Below, one piece after another: positions 7,348 to 13,279 of a stretch of DNA of 13,279 nucleotides. The stretch covers positions 1 through 13,279 of the forward strand of contig QNEY01000018.1 in assembly GCA_003645385.1 (NCBI GenBank), written 5' to 3'. The notes below the pieces were generated by a model. That model did no database searches, was not told the origin of the DNA, and saw nothing but the letters and a program-made list of their open reading frames with translations. The DNA is from Gammaproteobacteria bacterium. Its GTDB lineage: Bacteria > Pseudomonadota > Gammaproteobacteria > Nitrosococcales > Methylophagaceae. The position numbers were made by a program, and so were the translations under genes. The stretch's first letter is position 1; every line of letters begins with the position of its first letter.

Positions 7348-7453
7348 ATCTATTACCTTTGGCCGTTCAATGGAAGCCCACTATATTATGTGATTGTAGC
7401 TTTAGCAGATGCTCAGGGTTGCGGCGTGATCATCTTGATTTTTTGTGAGTTGT

Positions 7454-7482
7454 TTTACTGATACTTATCACGTGAGTATAGC
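7454..7482 (+). promoter_or_regulatory. Possible dinB promoter with a TGATA-CT-TATCA palindrome in the spacer
   Basis: A -35-like TTTACT (7454-7459) and a -10-like TATAGC (7477-7482) are separated by 17 nt, each with 4 of 6 consensus matches. The spacer starts with TGATACTTATCA (7459-7470), two perfect 5-nt inverted arms around CT, which could be an operator. No CTGT-N8-ACAG LexA box is seen anywhere in 7348-7522. The rest of this 175-nt divergent region shows nothing else I can support. Confidence 0.25.
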
Positions 7483-7522
7483 TATATTATCGTTTAATGA
7501 CGACAAATAAATAGCTAGATAA

Positions 7523-8611
7523 ATGGCACAACAACGAAAAATAATTCATGTTGATATGGATGCTTTTTTTGCATCAGTAGAACAACGAGACCAGTCAGAA
7601 TATCGAGGTCAACCTCTCATTGTAGGAGGGCAGCCCAATAGTCGAGGTGTAGTAGCAGCCTGTAGTTATGAGGCGCGTCAATTTGGTATACATTCAGCGA
7701 TGCCATGTTCACAAGCTTACCGCCTTTGTCCCCAGGCGATATTTGTTCCACCTCGGTTTGAGGCTTATCGCGAAGTGTCTAACCAAATTCGAACAATATT
7801 TTGGAAGTATGCTTCGGAAGTGGAACCATTATCACTTGATGAGGCTTATTTAGATGTAAGTTATACCGCTGAATATAATGGTTCTGCCACCCGTATTGCT
7901 CAAGCAATTAAACGTGATATTTTGGCTGAAACACAACTCATTGCTTCGGCGGGGGTGTCATATAATAAATTCCTGGCTAAAATCGCGTCTGATATGGACA
8001 AGCCTGATGGTTTGTATGTGGTTAAGCCAGAACAAGGGGAAGCATTTGTTGCTGATTTACCAATAGCTAAATTTCACGGAATTGGGCCAGCCACCGAAGC
8101 AAAAATGAAAAAGATTGGTATAAAGTCAGGTAAAGATCTTCGTGAATGGTCGTTAGCAGGATTAGTAGAAAAATTTGGCAAATCGGGTAATTATTATTAC
8201 TACATCGTTCGTGGTATTGATGACCGGCCAGTACGCAGTCAGCGTGTTAGAAAATCATTAGGCAAAGAAACTACTTTTGCCGAAGATATTTTGTCGGCAG
8301 AGAAGTTAACTACTCTTTTAGAAAAACTGGCTGAACAGGTTTTAATAAGCTTGAAAACACATGACTTGGTTGCTCGAACACTGACGTTGAAAGTGAAATA
8401 TGCCAATTTTCAACAAGTGACACGATCGCATACTGCTGAAGAAAGTTTAGATCTGGCTGCAATAATATCGTTATTGCCTATTCTTCTGGTTCGTACAGAT
8501 GCTGGTCAGAAGCCGGTTCGATTGGTTGGGCTAAGTTTGAGTGGGTTTGAACAATCAAAGCGCGAGAAAACAAATCAGCAACTTGATTTGAGTTTGAGTG
8601 AAGCCTTTTGA
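7523..8611 (+). CDS. dinB: DNA polymerase IV (Y-family translesion polymerase)
   Basis: Error-prone, proofreading-free Y-family polymerase that extends past lesions such as N2-dG adducts and acts at stalled forks. 362 aa against 351 in E. coli. Palm and fingers: HVDMDAFFASVEQRD at 9-23 with catalytic D11 and steric-gate F16, SYEARQFGIHSAMP at 48-61, and SLDEAYLDVS at 104-113 with catalytic D106 and E107. The thumb has the HhH GIGPATEAKMKKIGI near 186-200, and the little finger follows from about residue 240 (VRKSLGKETTFAEDI). The C-terminus carries a beta-clamp peptide QLDLSL at 353-358. All key residues are present, so it should be active. ATG at 7523 gives the expected N-terminus, although the SD is poor. 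No LexA box is seen, so SOS control is not shown by the sequence. It ends 16 nt from the convergent STAS-like gene. Confidence 0.95.
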   Translation: MAQQRKIIHVDMDAFFASVEQRDQSEYRGQPLIVGGQPNSRGVVAACSYEARQFGIHSAMPCSQAYRLCPQAIFVPPRFEAYREVSNQIRTIFWKYASEVEPLSLDEAYLDVSYTAEYNGSATRIAQAIKRDILAETQLIASAGVSYNKFLAKIASDMDKPDGLYVVKPEQGEAFVADLPIAKFHGIGPATEAKMKKIGIKSGKDLREWSLAGLVEKFGKSGNYYYYIVRGIDDRPVRSQRVRKSLGKETTFAEDILSAEKLTTLLEKLAEQVLISLKTHDLVARTLTLKVKYANFQQVTRSHTAEESLDLAAIISLLPILLVRTDAGQKPVRLVGLSLSGFEQSKREKTNQQLDLSLSEAF

Positions 8612-8622
8612 TGTATACGGCT

Positions 8623-8658
8623 ATAGTCTAGTTTTCGACTATTGGATCATTAATCCAA
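8623..8658. repeat. Two abutting stem-loops at the dinB / STAS-like convergent junction
   Basis: The first inverted repeat is ATAGTC (8623-8628) with GACTAT (8637-8642) around an 8-nt loop. The second is TTGGAT (8642-8647) with ATCCAA (8653-8658) around 5 nt. Both stems are perfect 6-bp matches that share one base. Neither has a following T-run, so they are not classical terminators, but they could mark or protect the 3' ends. They overlap the last codons of the minus-strand gene. Confidence 0.3.
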
Positions 8659-9032
8659 ATTAATGCTTCATCATGCGAATTAAAAATACCAATATCTTTA
8701 TTGCCCTTTAGCAAGCGTGTTCTATATACCTGATACATTTTGGCAAAACTAAAAGCTATGCCTGAGCGGACGACTATTGCCAACTTGTTATTTGATAGGC
8801 CAGAATTATTTGCAATATTCGCCACAGTTTTTATGCCACTTGGTGTGATTTGTATGCTTGTAACTGCGAGAAAGTTGAGAATTTCATTGTAAGAGTTAAC
8901 TGTGTCGATTTTGGAATGGAGGTCGGACACATAGTTATTGATTGCTTGAATAGATTCATCATCTTTAATGTCACCTTCCCAATAGGTCAGGATGAGTTTT
9001 GATTGATGATCGAAATGATGATGTGTAGGCAT
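8628..9032 (-). CDS. Small STAS / SpoIIAA-like domain protein of unknown role
   Basis: A 134-aa soluble protein without signal peptide or membrane helices. The pattern resembles small STAS/SpoIIAA-like (SEC14-type) proteins found as singletons in many proteobacteria. It has an N-terminal strand KLILTYWEGDI (12-22), a helix DDESIQAINNYVSDL, a poorly conserved middle, a strand NKLAIVVRSGIAFSFAKMYQVY at about 82-103, and the closing strand-helix IGIFNSHDEALIWI at 114-127. These last two blocks are the most diagnostic. STAS domains usually bind partners or small ligands, sometimes under phosphorylation, but no kinase, phosphatase or sigma partner is nearby. It lies 38 nt after aroE on the same strand. 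No SD precedes the ATG; instead a promoter-like sequence places the transcript start at about the ATG. The family call is by pattern only and could be wrong. Confidence 0.6.
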   Translation of the reverse strand: MPTHHHFDHQSKLILTYWEGDIKDDESIQAINNYVSDLHSKIDTVNSYNEILNFLAVTSIQITPSGIKTVANIANNSGLSNNKLAIVVRSGIAFSFAKMYQVYRTRLLKGNKDIGIFNSHDEALIWINDPIVEN

Positions 9033-9038
9033 AATAAC

Positions 9039-9067
9039 AATTTAAATATAATTAATGGCAAGGTCAA
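9039..9067 (-). promoter_or_regulatory. Possible promoter for the STAS-like gene, predicting a leaderless mRNA
   Basis: On the minus strand TTGACC (complement of 9062-9067, 5 of 6 to -35) and TAAATT (complement of 9039-9044, 4 of 6 to -10) are separated by exactly 17 nt. Transcription would begin about 7 nt downstream, at or very near the ATG at 9032, which has no SD. The whole element fits in the 38-nt gap after aroE. Confidence 0.35.
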
Positions 9068-9070
9068 AGT

Positions 9071-9892
9071 TTATTTTTTCTGGTGGCGAATAAGTTCAAT
9101 AACAGTTTTAGTTTCTGGTTTAACGTCACGCCATAGTCGAAAGGCTTCAGCGGCCTGTTCAGCCAACATGCCTAAACCATCAATTACTTTAGTAGCACCA
9201 TGTTGTTTTGCCCACATGATAAATGCAGTATCAGTCTCGCCATACATCATGTCATAACAGCTTGCTTGTTCGTTTAGAATATCATTAGGTAGCGGTGGGA
9301 CTTTGCCTTGAAGACTGGCTGAAGTAGCATTAATAATCAGATCAAAACTACCCACAACTTCATCAAAGCCACCACCTTGCACATTTCCAAATTCAGCAAA
9401 TAGATCGGCCAATTGTTTTGCTTTACTGGCGGTACGATTGGCAATAAACAGTTGTGAAGGTTGGTAGCTCAATAATGGTTCAATGACACCACGGGCGGCA
9501 CCACCTGCACCGAGTAATAGAATGCGTTTATCTTTGAGACCAATCTGATGGTTATCGACTAGATCTCGACAAAGACCAATTCCATCAGTGTTATCTCCAA
9601 AAAGTGTGCCGTCTTCATTAAAAATGAGGGTGTTGATGGCTCCAGCTCGCTCAGCATGGCCACTTTTATTAGCCACAGCTTGCCATACCTGCTCTTTAAA
9701 TGGCACGGTAATATTAATGCCTTTATAACCTTCTTTTTGGAGCTGTTTTAGACCTTCTATCAGATCATTTAGAGAGATTTCTCTTGCAATATAATCCAGA
9801 TCTTGGTTTGTTTGTTTGGCAAATTCACTATGGATGAGTGGTGATTTACTATGTCCGATCGGATTGCCAATGACAGCGTAATGATCCGTCAT
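9071..9892 (-). CDS. aroE: Shikimate dehydrogenase (NADP+)
   Basis: Catalyses the NADPH-dependent reduction of 3-dehydroshikimate to shikimate, the fourth step of chorismate synthesis. With the start at ATG 9892 the protein is 273 aa (E. coli 272) and begins MTDHYAVIGNPIGHSKSP, as the family does. A longer open frame begins at 9919 but adds nine residues that lie inside hemB, so I rejected it. Shikimate-binding residues: S15 and S17 (GHSKSP), catalytic K66 in NITVPFKEQ, and D103 in GDNTDG. The Rossmann part has GAGGAARG at 128-135 and NRTASKAKQL at 152-161, the NADP-preferring NRT motif. The C-terminal DGLGMLAEQAAEAFRLW is also typical. The ATG overlaps the hemB stop as TAATG, so translation should be coupled. 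Complete and apparently functional. Confidence 0.95.
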   Translation of the reverse strand: MTDHYAVIGNPIGHSKSPLIHSEFAKQTNQDLDYIAREISLNDLIEGLKQLQKEGYKGINITVPFKEQVWQAVANKSGHAERAGAINTLIFNEDGTLFGDNTDGIGLCRDLVDNHQIGLKDKRILLLGAGGAARGVIEPLLSYQPSQLFIANRTASKAKQLADLFAEFGNVQGGGFDEVVGSFDLIINATSASLQGKVPPLPNDILNEQASCYDMMYGETDTAFIMWAKQHGATKVIDGLGMLAEQAAEAFRLWRDVKPETKTVIELIRHQKK

Positions 9893-10914
9893 TATGGATA
9901 CTCTGAATTTACGAGCCATTGAGCAACATCTTTGGCAAAGTAAGTCAAAATCCCATCGGCACCAGCTCGTTTAAATGCCAGCATACTTTCCATAACTGTG
10001 GATTTCTCATCTAGCCAGCCATTTTGGGCTGCCGCTTTTAACATGGTATATTCACCACTGACTTGGTAAACAAAGGTTGGTTTTTGGAAAGTATCTTTAA
10101 CACGGCGTAACACATCAAGGTATGGCATACCTGGTTTGACCATCACCATATCAGCACCTTCTTGAATATCAAGTGCTACTTCATGCAGGGCTTCGTCGCT
10201 ATTGGCAGGGTCCATTTGGTAACTGTATTTATTGCCACCAGCCAAGTTAGTAGCTGAACCTACCGCATCTCGGAAAGGACCATAGAAACTAGAGGCGTAT
10301 TTAGCCGAATAGGCTAAAATACGAGTATGGATATGACCTTGAGATTCTAAGGCTTGGCGGATAGCACCGATACGGCCATCCATCATATCTGATGGAGCCA
10401 CAATATCGACACCCGCTTCAGCATGAGACAGTGCCTGTTTAACTAACACATCTACAGTTTCATCATTAACAATATAGCCACTGTTATCAATCAGGCCATC
10501 TTGGCCATGAGTTGTGAATGGATCCAATGCGACATCGGTAATCACACCTAGTTCTGGAAATTCTTTTTTGAGTGTACGAACAGCACGTTGTGCGAGACCA
10601 TCAGGATTATAAGCTTCGCGAGCATCTTCAGATTTCACATCAGCCGGAGTGACAGGAAATAATGCGATAGCAGGTACGCCTAAACGATGAATGATTTCTG
10701 CTTCTTTTAGTAACAGATCAATACTAAGTCGATCAACGCCTGGCATCGATGTTACGGCTTGGCGCTGATTGTTGCCATCTAATATAAAGCAGGGATAAAT
10801 CAGATCGTTAACGCTTAACTGATTTTCTCTAACCAAATTACGTGAAAAAATATCTCGTCGAAGACGGCGAGGTCTTTGTACGGGGAAACCACTTAATAAA
10901 GGCGAATAAGTCAC
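9892..10914 (-). CDS. hemB: Delta-aminolevulinic acid dehydratase (porphobilinogen synthase), Mg-type
   Basis: Condenses two 5-aminolevulinate molecules into porphobilinogen, the first common tetrapyrrole step (heme, siroheme, cobalamin). 340 aa. The Schiff-base lysines are K205 in LAYSAKYASSFYGPF and K260 in VMVKPGMPYLD, the same positions as in the Pseudomonas aeruginosa enzyme. The metal loop reads TDVALDPFTTHGQDG at 126-140, with Asp/Ala where zinc enzymes have three cysteines, so this is the zinc-independent, Mg2+-stimulated class; E245 matches the allosteric Mg2+ ligand of that class. The start is GTG at 10912-10914, with SD GAAGGA 6 nt upstream; no ATG is available before an in-frame stop. 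The stop overlaps the aroE ATG by one base, making a hemB-aroE operon that joins two unrelated housekeeping pathways. Confidence 0.95.
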   Translation of the reverse strand: MTYSPLLSGFPVQRPRRLRRDIFSRNLVRENQLSVNDLIYPCFILDGNNQRQAVTSMPGVDRLSIDLLLKEAEIIHRLGVPAIALFPVTPADVKSEDAREAYNPDGLAQRAVRTLKKEFPELGVITDVALDPFTTHGQDGLIDNSGYIVNDETVDVLVKQALSHAEAGVDIVAPSDMMDGRIGAIRQALESQGHIHTRILAYSAKYASSFYGPFRDAVGSATNLAGGNKYSYQMDPANSDEALHEVALDIQEGADMVMVKPGMPYLDVLRRVKDTFQKPTFVYQVSGEYTMLKAAAQNGWLDEKSTVMESMLAFKRAGADGILTYFAKDVAQWLVNSEYP

Positions 10915-10920
10915 GATTAT

Positions 10921-10926
10921 TCCTTC
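10921..10926 (-). promoter_or_regulatory. Ribosome binding site deciding the GTG start of hemB
   Basis: The minus strand reads GAAGGA, 6 nt before GTG at 10914. Going upstream the frame meets TAG without any ATG, so this SD fixes the non-ATG start. Confidence 0.7.
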
Positions 10927-10948
10927 AAAGTAAAACTACATTCAGGGA

Positions 10949-10977
10949 ATATTACCTATTGCCGAAGGGATTGTCTG
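10949..10977 (-). promoter_or_regulatory. Possible hemB promoter
   Basis: On the minus strand CAGACA (complement of 10972-10977) and TAATAT (complement of 10949-10954) have a 17-nt spacer, each with 4 of 6 consensus matches. It would give a 5' leader of about 28 nt before the hemB GTG. It is located in the 203-nt region divergent with the amidase gene. Confidence 0.3.
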
Positions 10978-11074
10978 CTTTATAAATTAGCAATTGATTG
11001 TTCAGAACTTCCATTGGCCTTTGTTTTGGTTTAAAAATGACTATGTAATTAACAGAAAAATTTGATATATTTCA

Positions 11075-11093
11075 GATAAGAGTAAACATTATC
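11075..11093. promoter_or_regulatory. Fur-box-like 19-mer upstream of the amidase gene
   Basis: The sequence GATAAGAGTAAACATTATC matches the classical Fur consensus GATAATGATAATCATTATC at 15 of 19 positions by direct comparison. It ends 24 nt before the amidase ATG and overlaps a -10-like CATTAT at 11087-11092, with a -35-like TTGATA at 11062-11067 (19-nt spacer). Binding here could repress the amidase gene in iron-replete cells. It is some 160 nt from hemB, which is rather far for direct repression of that gene. Confidence 0.4.
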
Positions 11094-11117
11094 ATTGCGG
11101 GATATATTGGGAGTGTT

Positions 11118-11936
11118 ATGAAAAGTCATATTGGTGTTGTGCAAATGAATTCCTCAGATAATATCGAGGAAAATTTGACTTTTGCACAAGCAAAAATTCA
11201 GCAAGCAGAAGCGGAAGGGATTGATCTTATAGCCTTCCCTGAAACATTTTTATATATTAGCCATGATCATGATGAAAAACATCGAGTGGCACAAACACTC
11301 GAGGGACAAATAGTTCAGACTTTCCAAGATTATGCCAGTAAGTATGACCTTTCTATTTTACTGGGCAGTATTTATGAAAAAATACCCAGTGATAAAGAAC
11401 GTTTGTATAACACTTCAATTTTGATTAACCGCCAAGGTGAATTGAATGGTGTTTATCGGAAAATCTATATGTGTGATGCACCTGCATTAGGGTACAACGA
11501 ATCGGAAGGGATTAAGCCAGGTGATACACCTGTTGTAGTTGACCATGAAATTGGCAAAATTGGTTTGAGTATTTGTTATGATTTGCGATTCCCTGAGTTA
11601 TACCGAGATTTGACGGCTAAAGGTGCGGAGATTATTTTTGTGCCGGCAGCTTTTTTTCTCTATACAGGCAAGCATCATTGGCTGCCTTTGCTGATAGCAC
11701 GAGCGATTGAAAATCAAGTGTATATTGTTGCACCCAATCAGTGGGGTGAACATTATGAAGGCCGTATTTCTTATGGCAGTAGCGTCGTTATCGACCCATG
11801 GGGAAGTGTCGTTTGCTGTGCACCCGAACGGCCAGATTTAGTTTCAACGATGATTGACTTGACGTATTTACGAGACGTCAGAGCTAATATGCCCATTTTG
11901 AATCATGGTAGACCTGAGGTATATCAAAACAACTAA
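11118..11936 (+). CDS. Carbon-nitrogen hydrolase, nitrilase superfamily (Nit1/omega-amidase-like)
   Basis: A 272-aa cytoplasmic amidase of the nitrilase superfamily. The Glu-Lys-Cys triad is complete: E42 in AFPETFLY, K115 in GVYRKIYMCD, and C153 in LSICYDLRFPELYRD. A fourth acidic site is probably in NESEGIKPGD. The DLRFPELYR block and the length fit the Nit1/Nit2/YbeM subgroup, whose known members remove the amide from deaminated glutathione or related alpha-keto acid amides. True nitrilases and N-carbamoyl-putrescine amidases differ in this region, so amide rather than nitrile hydrolysis is the likely reaction. The usual YRKIH is YRKIY here, a small deviation. The start has GGGAG at 11109-11113, 4 nt before the ATG. 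A Fur-box-like sequence lies in its promoter region. It is followed by carA on the same strand after 183 nt that hold a separate promoter, so it is probably a single-gene unit. Confidence 0.85.
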   Translation: MKSHIGVVQMNSSDNIEENLTFAQAKIQQAEAEGIDLIAFPETFLYISHDHDEKHRVAQTLEGQIVQTFQDYASKYDLSILLGSIYEKIPSDKERLYNTSILINRQGELNGVYRKIYMCDAPALGYNESEGIKPGDTPVVVDHEIGKIGLSICYDLRFPELYRDLTAKGAEIIFVPAAFFLYTGKHHWLPLLIARAIENQVYIVAPNQWGEHYEGRISYGSSVVIDPWGSVVCCAPERPDLVSTMIDLTYLRDVRANMPILNHGRPEVYQNN

Positions 11937-12023
11937 AAATGGTGGGTTGATTGGGTATTAGCTTGTCTTTATTGCTATTTTTCTCAATGAACAGCTTTAG
12001 TGAAAGAATCCAAGTTTTTTACA

Positions 12024-12053
12024 TGGACTAAAGGCCTGCTTTTGAGATAAAAT
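12024..12053 (+). promoter_or_regulatory. Predicted carA promoter
   Basis: A -35-like TGGACT (12024-12029, 4 of 6) and a -10-like TAAAAT (12048-12053, 5 of 6) are separated by 18 nt. The start point would be near 12060, giving a leader of about 60 nt to the TTG start. The leader is rich in pyrimidines on the coding strand at 12085-12104. The rest of 11937-12023 shows no terminator or other signal I can support. Confidence 0.4.
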
Positions 12054-12107
12054 TAAAAGGATTTTGTGTGGGGATTACGTTCAGTCTTTCCCTTTATTTT
12101 TATCTGG

Positions 12108-12113
12108 TGGAGG
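12108..12113 (+). promoter_or_regulatory. Ribosome binding site deciding the TTG start of carA
   Basis: TGGAGG lies exactly 6 nt before the TTG at 12120, in the longer purine tract GGTGGAGG at 12106-12113. It is the strongest SD in the window and selects the start that aligns with other CarA N-termini. Confidence 0.7.
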
Positions 12114-12119
12114 TTTCCC

Positions 12120-13250
12120 TTGCAAACAAGCGCATTACTCGCTCTTGAAGATGGTACTGTCTATCACGGCGAATCGATTGGTGCCATTGGGCAGTCAGTT
12201 GGTGAGGTCGTGTTTAATACAGCAATGACAGGCTACCAGGAAATCCTGACCGATCCATCTTATTGCCGCCAAATTGTCACCTTAACTTATCCGCACATTG
12301 GTAATGTTGGGGTAAATACCGAAGATGAAGAATCAACCAATATTTATGCTAGTGGATTAATTATCAGAGACTTGTCGCCAGTAGTGAGTAGCTGGCGTAG
12401 TGAAGAAGCCTTAGATGGTTATCTTGAACGTCACAATATTGTAGGACTAGCTGGAATTGACACACGAAGTTTAACGCGTCGTTTGCGTGAAAAGGGTGCA
12501 ATGAAAGGCTGCATCGTCGCAGGTGACAATATTGATGTTGAAGCAGCGATTGAAGCAGCGAAAGCATTTGATGGTCTTAAAGGCATGGATTTAGCGAAAG
12601 TTGTGACAACGAAAACATCTTACGAATGGGATAAGTCATGTTGGCATTTATCGGGTGAATCTCAAGCAGTAGCGGAACGTTTTCATGTAGTAGCCTATGA
12701 TTTTGGTGCGAAGAGCAATATCTTACGCATGTTGGTTGAACGTGGTTGTCGCTTAACAGTTGTACCTGCACAAACCTCAGCTAAAGATATTTTAGCCCTA
12801 AGTCCTGATGGTGTCTTTTTATCTAACGGTCCTGGTGATCCTGAGCCATGTACTTATGCCATTGAAGCTATTCAAACCTTGCTAGAAAAAGAACTACCTA
12901 TTTTTGGTATTTGTTTAGGCCACCAATTATTGGCATTAGCCTGTGGCGCTAAAACTATCAAAATGAAGTTTGGCCACCATGGTGCGAATCATCCAGTTCA
13001 AGAAATGACAGCTGGATTAGTAATGATTACCAGTCAGAATCATGGTTTTGCTGTTGATAAAGACACGTTGCCTGACACATTGGATGCAACACATTTCTCA
13101 TTGTTTGATGGTTCATTACAAGGTATTCATCATACAACTAAGCCAGCATTTAGTTTTCAAGGGCATCCGGAAGCAAGTCCCGGCCCACAAGATGCAGCTC
13201 CTTTATTCGATCATTTTATCGACCTATTAGAACAAGCAGCGGATAAGTGA
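12120..13250 (+). CDS. carA: Carbamoyl-phosphate synthase small (glutaminase) subunit
   Basis: Glutamine amidotransferase subunit of carbamoyl-phosphate synthase. It releases ammonia from glutamine and passes it through a tunnel to CarB, making carbamoyl phosphate for arginine and pyrimidines. With TTG at 12120 as start it has 376 aa and begins (M)QTSALLALEDGTVYHG, aligning with E. coli MIKSALLVLEDG; no ATG is available. The N-terminal CarA domain has EVVFNTAMTGYQEILTDPSY, and the class I glutaminase domain begins around VVAYDFGAKSNILRML. The triad is C265 (FGICLGHQ), H349 and E351 (FQGHPEASPG), matching E. coli C269, H353 and E355. The frame remains open upstream to a GTG at 12066, which would add 18 residues (MWGLRSVFPF...) with its own AAAGGA SD; this extension is not known from the family. 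CarB should follow immediately. Confidence 0.95.
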   Translation: MQTSALLALEDGTVYHGESIGAIGQSVGEVVFNTAMTGYQEILTDPSYCRQIVTLTYPHIGNVGVNTEDEESTNIYASGLIIRDLSPVVSSWRSEEALDGYLERHNIVGLAGIDTRSLTRRLREKGAMKGCIVAGDNIDVEAAIEAAKAFDGLKGMDLAKVVTTKTSYEWDKSCWHLSGESQAVAERFHVVAYDFGAKSNILRMLVERGCRLTVVPAQTSAKDILALSPDGVFLSNGPGDPEPCTYAIEAIQTLLEKELPIFGICLGHQLLALACGAKTIKMKFGHHGANHPVQEMTAGLVMITSQNHGFAVDKDTLPDTLDATHFSLFDGSLQGIHHTTKPAFSFQGHPEASPGPQDAAPLFDHFIDLLEQAADK

Positions 13251-13264
13251 CTCGTATGTTTCAC

Positions 13265-13272
13265 AAAGGTGA
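13265..13272 (+). promoter_or_regulatory. carB: Probable ribosome binding site of the next gene (expected carB)
   Basis: AAAGGTGA lies 15 nt after the carA stop, near the right edge. The last base of the window (13279) could be the A of an ATG, 6 nt downstream. Because carB normally follows carA, I infer this is its SD. An ATG at 13256 (MFHKGESI) is also open to the edge but does not resemble CarB. Confidence 0.4.
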
Positions 13273-13279
13273 ATCCATA

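Noticed and set aside
7427..7446. ATCA-TCT-TGAT followed by six T as an intrinsic terminator
   Set aside because: The stem is only 4 bp and no + strand gene ends upstream of it.
7348..7522. LexA box or small RNA in the cdd1-like/dinB divergent region
   Set aside because: No CTGT-N8-ACAG or near match was seen, and no strong hairpin with a T-run that would indicate an sRNA.
8623..8642. Stem-loop after dinB as a Rho-independent terminator
   Set aside because: The stem is 6 AT-rich pairs with no T-run on either strand; kept only as an inverted repeat.
9893..9919. Longer AroE starting at 9919
   Set aside because: The extra nine residues are not family-like and lie inside hemB; ATG 9892 gives the standard MTDHYAVIGNP N-terminus.
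11937..11990. Terminator after the amidase gene (TAGC ... GCTA then T-rich)
   Set aside because: The stem is only 4 bp with a long loop; the T-run alone is not enough.
12364..12771. Open frames on the minus strand within carA and similar ones elsewhere opposite the real genes
   Set aside because: They lie wholly within well-supported genes, have no SD or family features, and read as shadow translations.

Overview
The window looks like chromosomal DNA of a free-living gammaproteobacterium of moderately low GC content (roughly 40% by eye, not computed). CarA, MdaB, AroE and DinB align by eye with their E. coli counterparts over their full lengths. HemB has the cysteine-free metal loop and active-site spacing of the Pseudomonas enzyme. 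Overlapping genes and Shine-Dalgarno (SD) sites are typical. I cannot name the genus from sequence alone; a marine lineage such as the Thiotrichales or Piscirickettsiaceae relatives is a guess. There are no RNA genes, IS elements, CRISPR arrays or integration scars, and no gene-free stretch longer than about 200 bases.

Region 1 (1-4998, + strand) is a tight five-gene cassette. It holds a LolA-like periplasmic lipoprotein-sorting protein (5' end cut by the window), two paralogous LolC/LolE-type FtsX-domain permeases, a LolD/MacB-type ATPase, and a secreted outer-membrane beta-barrel protein of unknown family. Gaps are 2 and 8 nt, then a 1-nt overlap, then 4 nt, so it is almost certainly one operon. 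It resembles a dedicated second Lol-type route that moves a lipid or lipoprotein across the periplasm, with a barrel where LolB would be expected. This is the best candidate for an undescribed system here.

Region 2 (4995-7347, - strand) carries four genes, read right to left: a Cdd1-type helix-hairpin-helix protein, a hemolysin III/PAQR membrane protein, a single-cysteine DsbA/HCCA-isomerase-like protein, and the NADPH:quinone reductase MdaB. MdaB converges on region 1 with a 4-nt overlap.

Region 3 (7348-8611) is a divergent control region followed by dinB (DNA polymerase IV) on the + strand. No canonical LexA box is visible.

Region 4 (8628-10914, - strand) is hemB then aroE, coupled by a TAATG overlap. 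They are followed by a small SpoIIAA/STAS-like protein that may have its own promoter and a leaderless mRNA.

Region 5 (10915-13279, + strand) opens with a divergent region containing a good Fur-box-like 19-mer. A nitrilase-superfamily amidase follows, then carA with its own predicted promoter and a probable TTG start. The window ends just after carA, at what looks like the carB ribosome binding site. Regions 3 to 5 are mostly housekeeping (translesion synthesis, heme, aromatic amino acids, arginine/pyrimidines).
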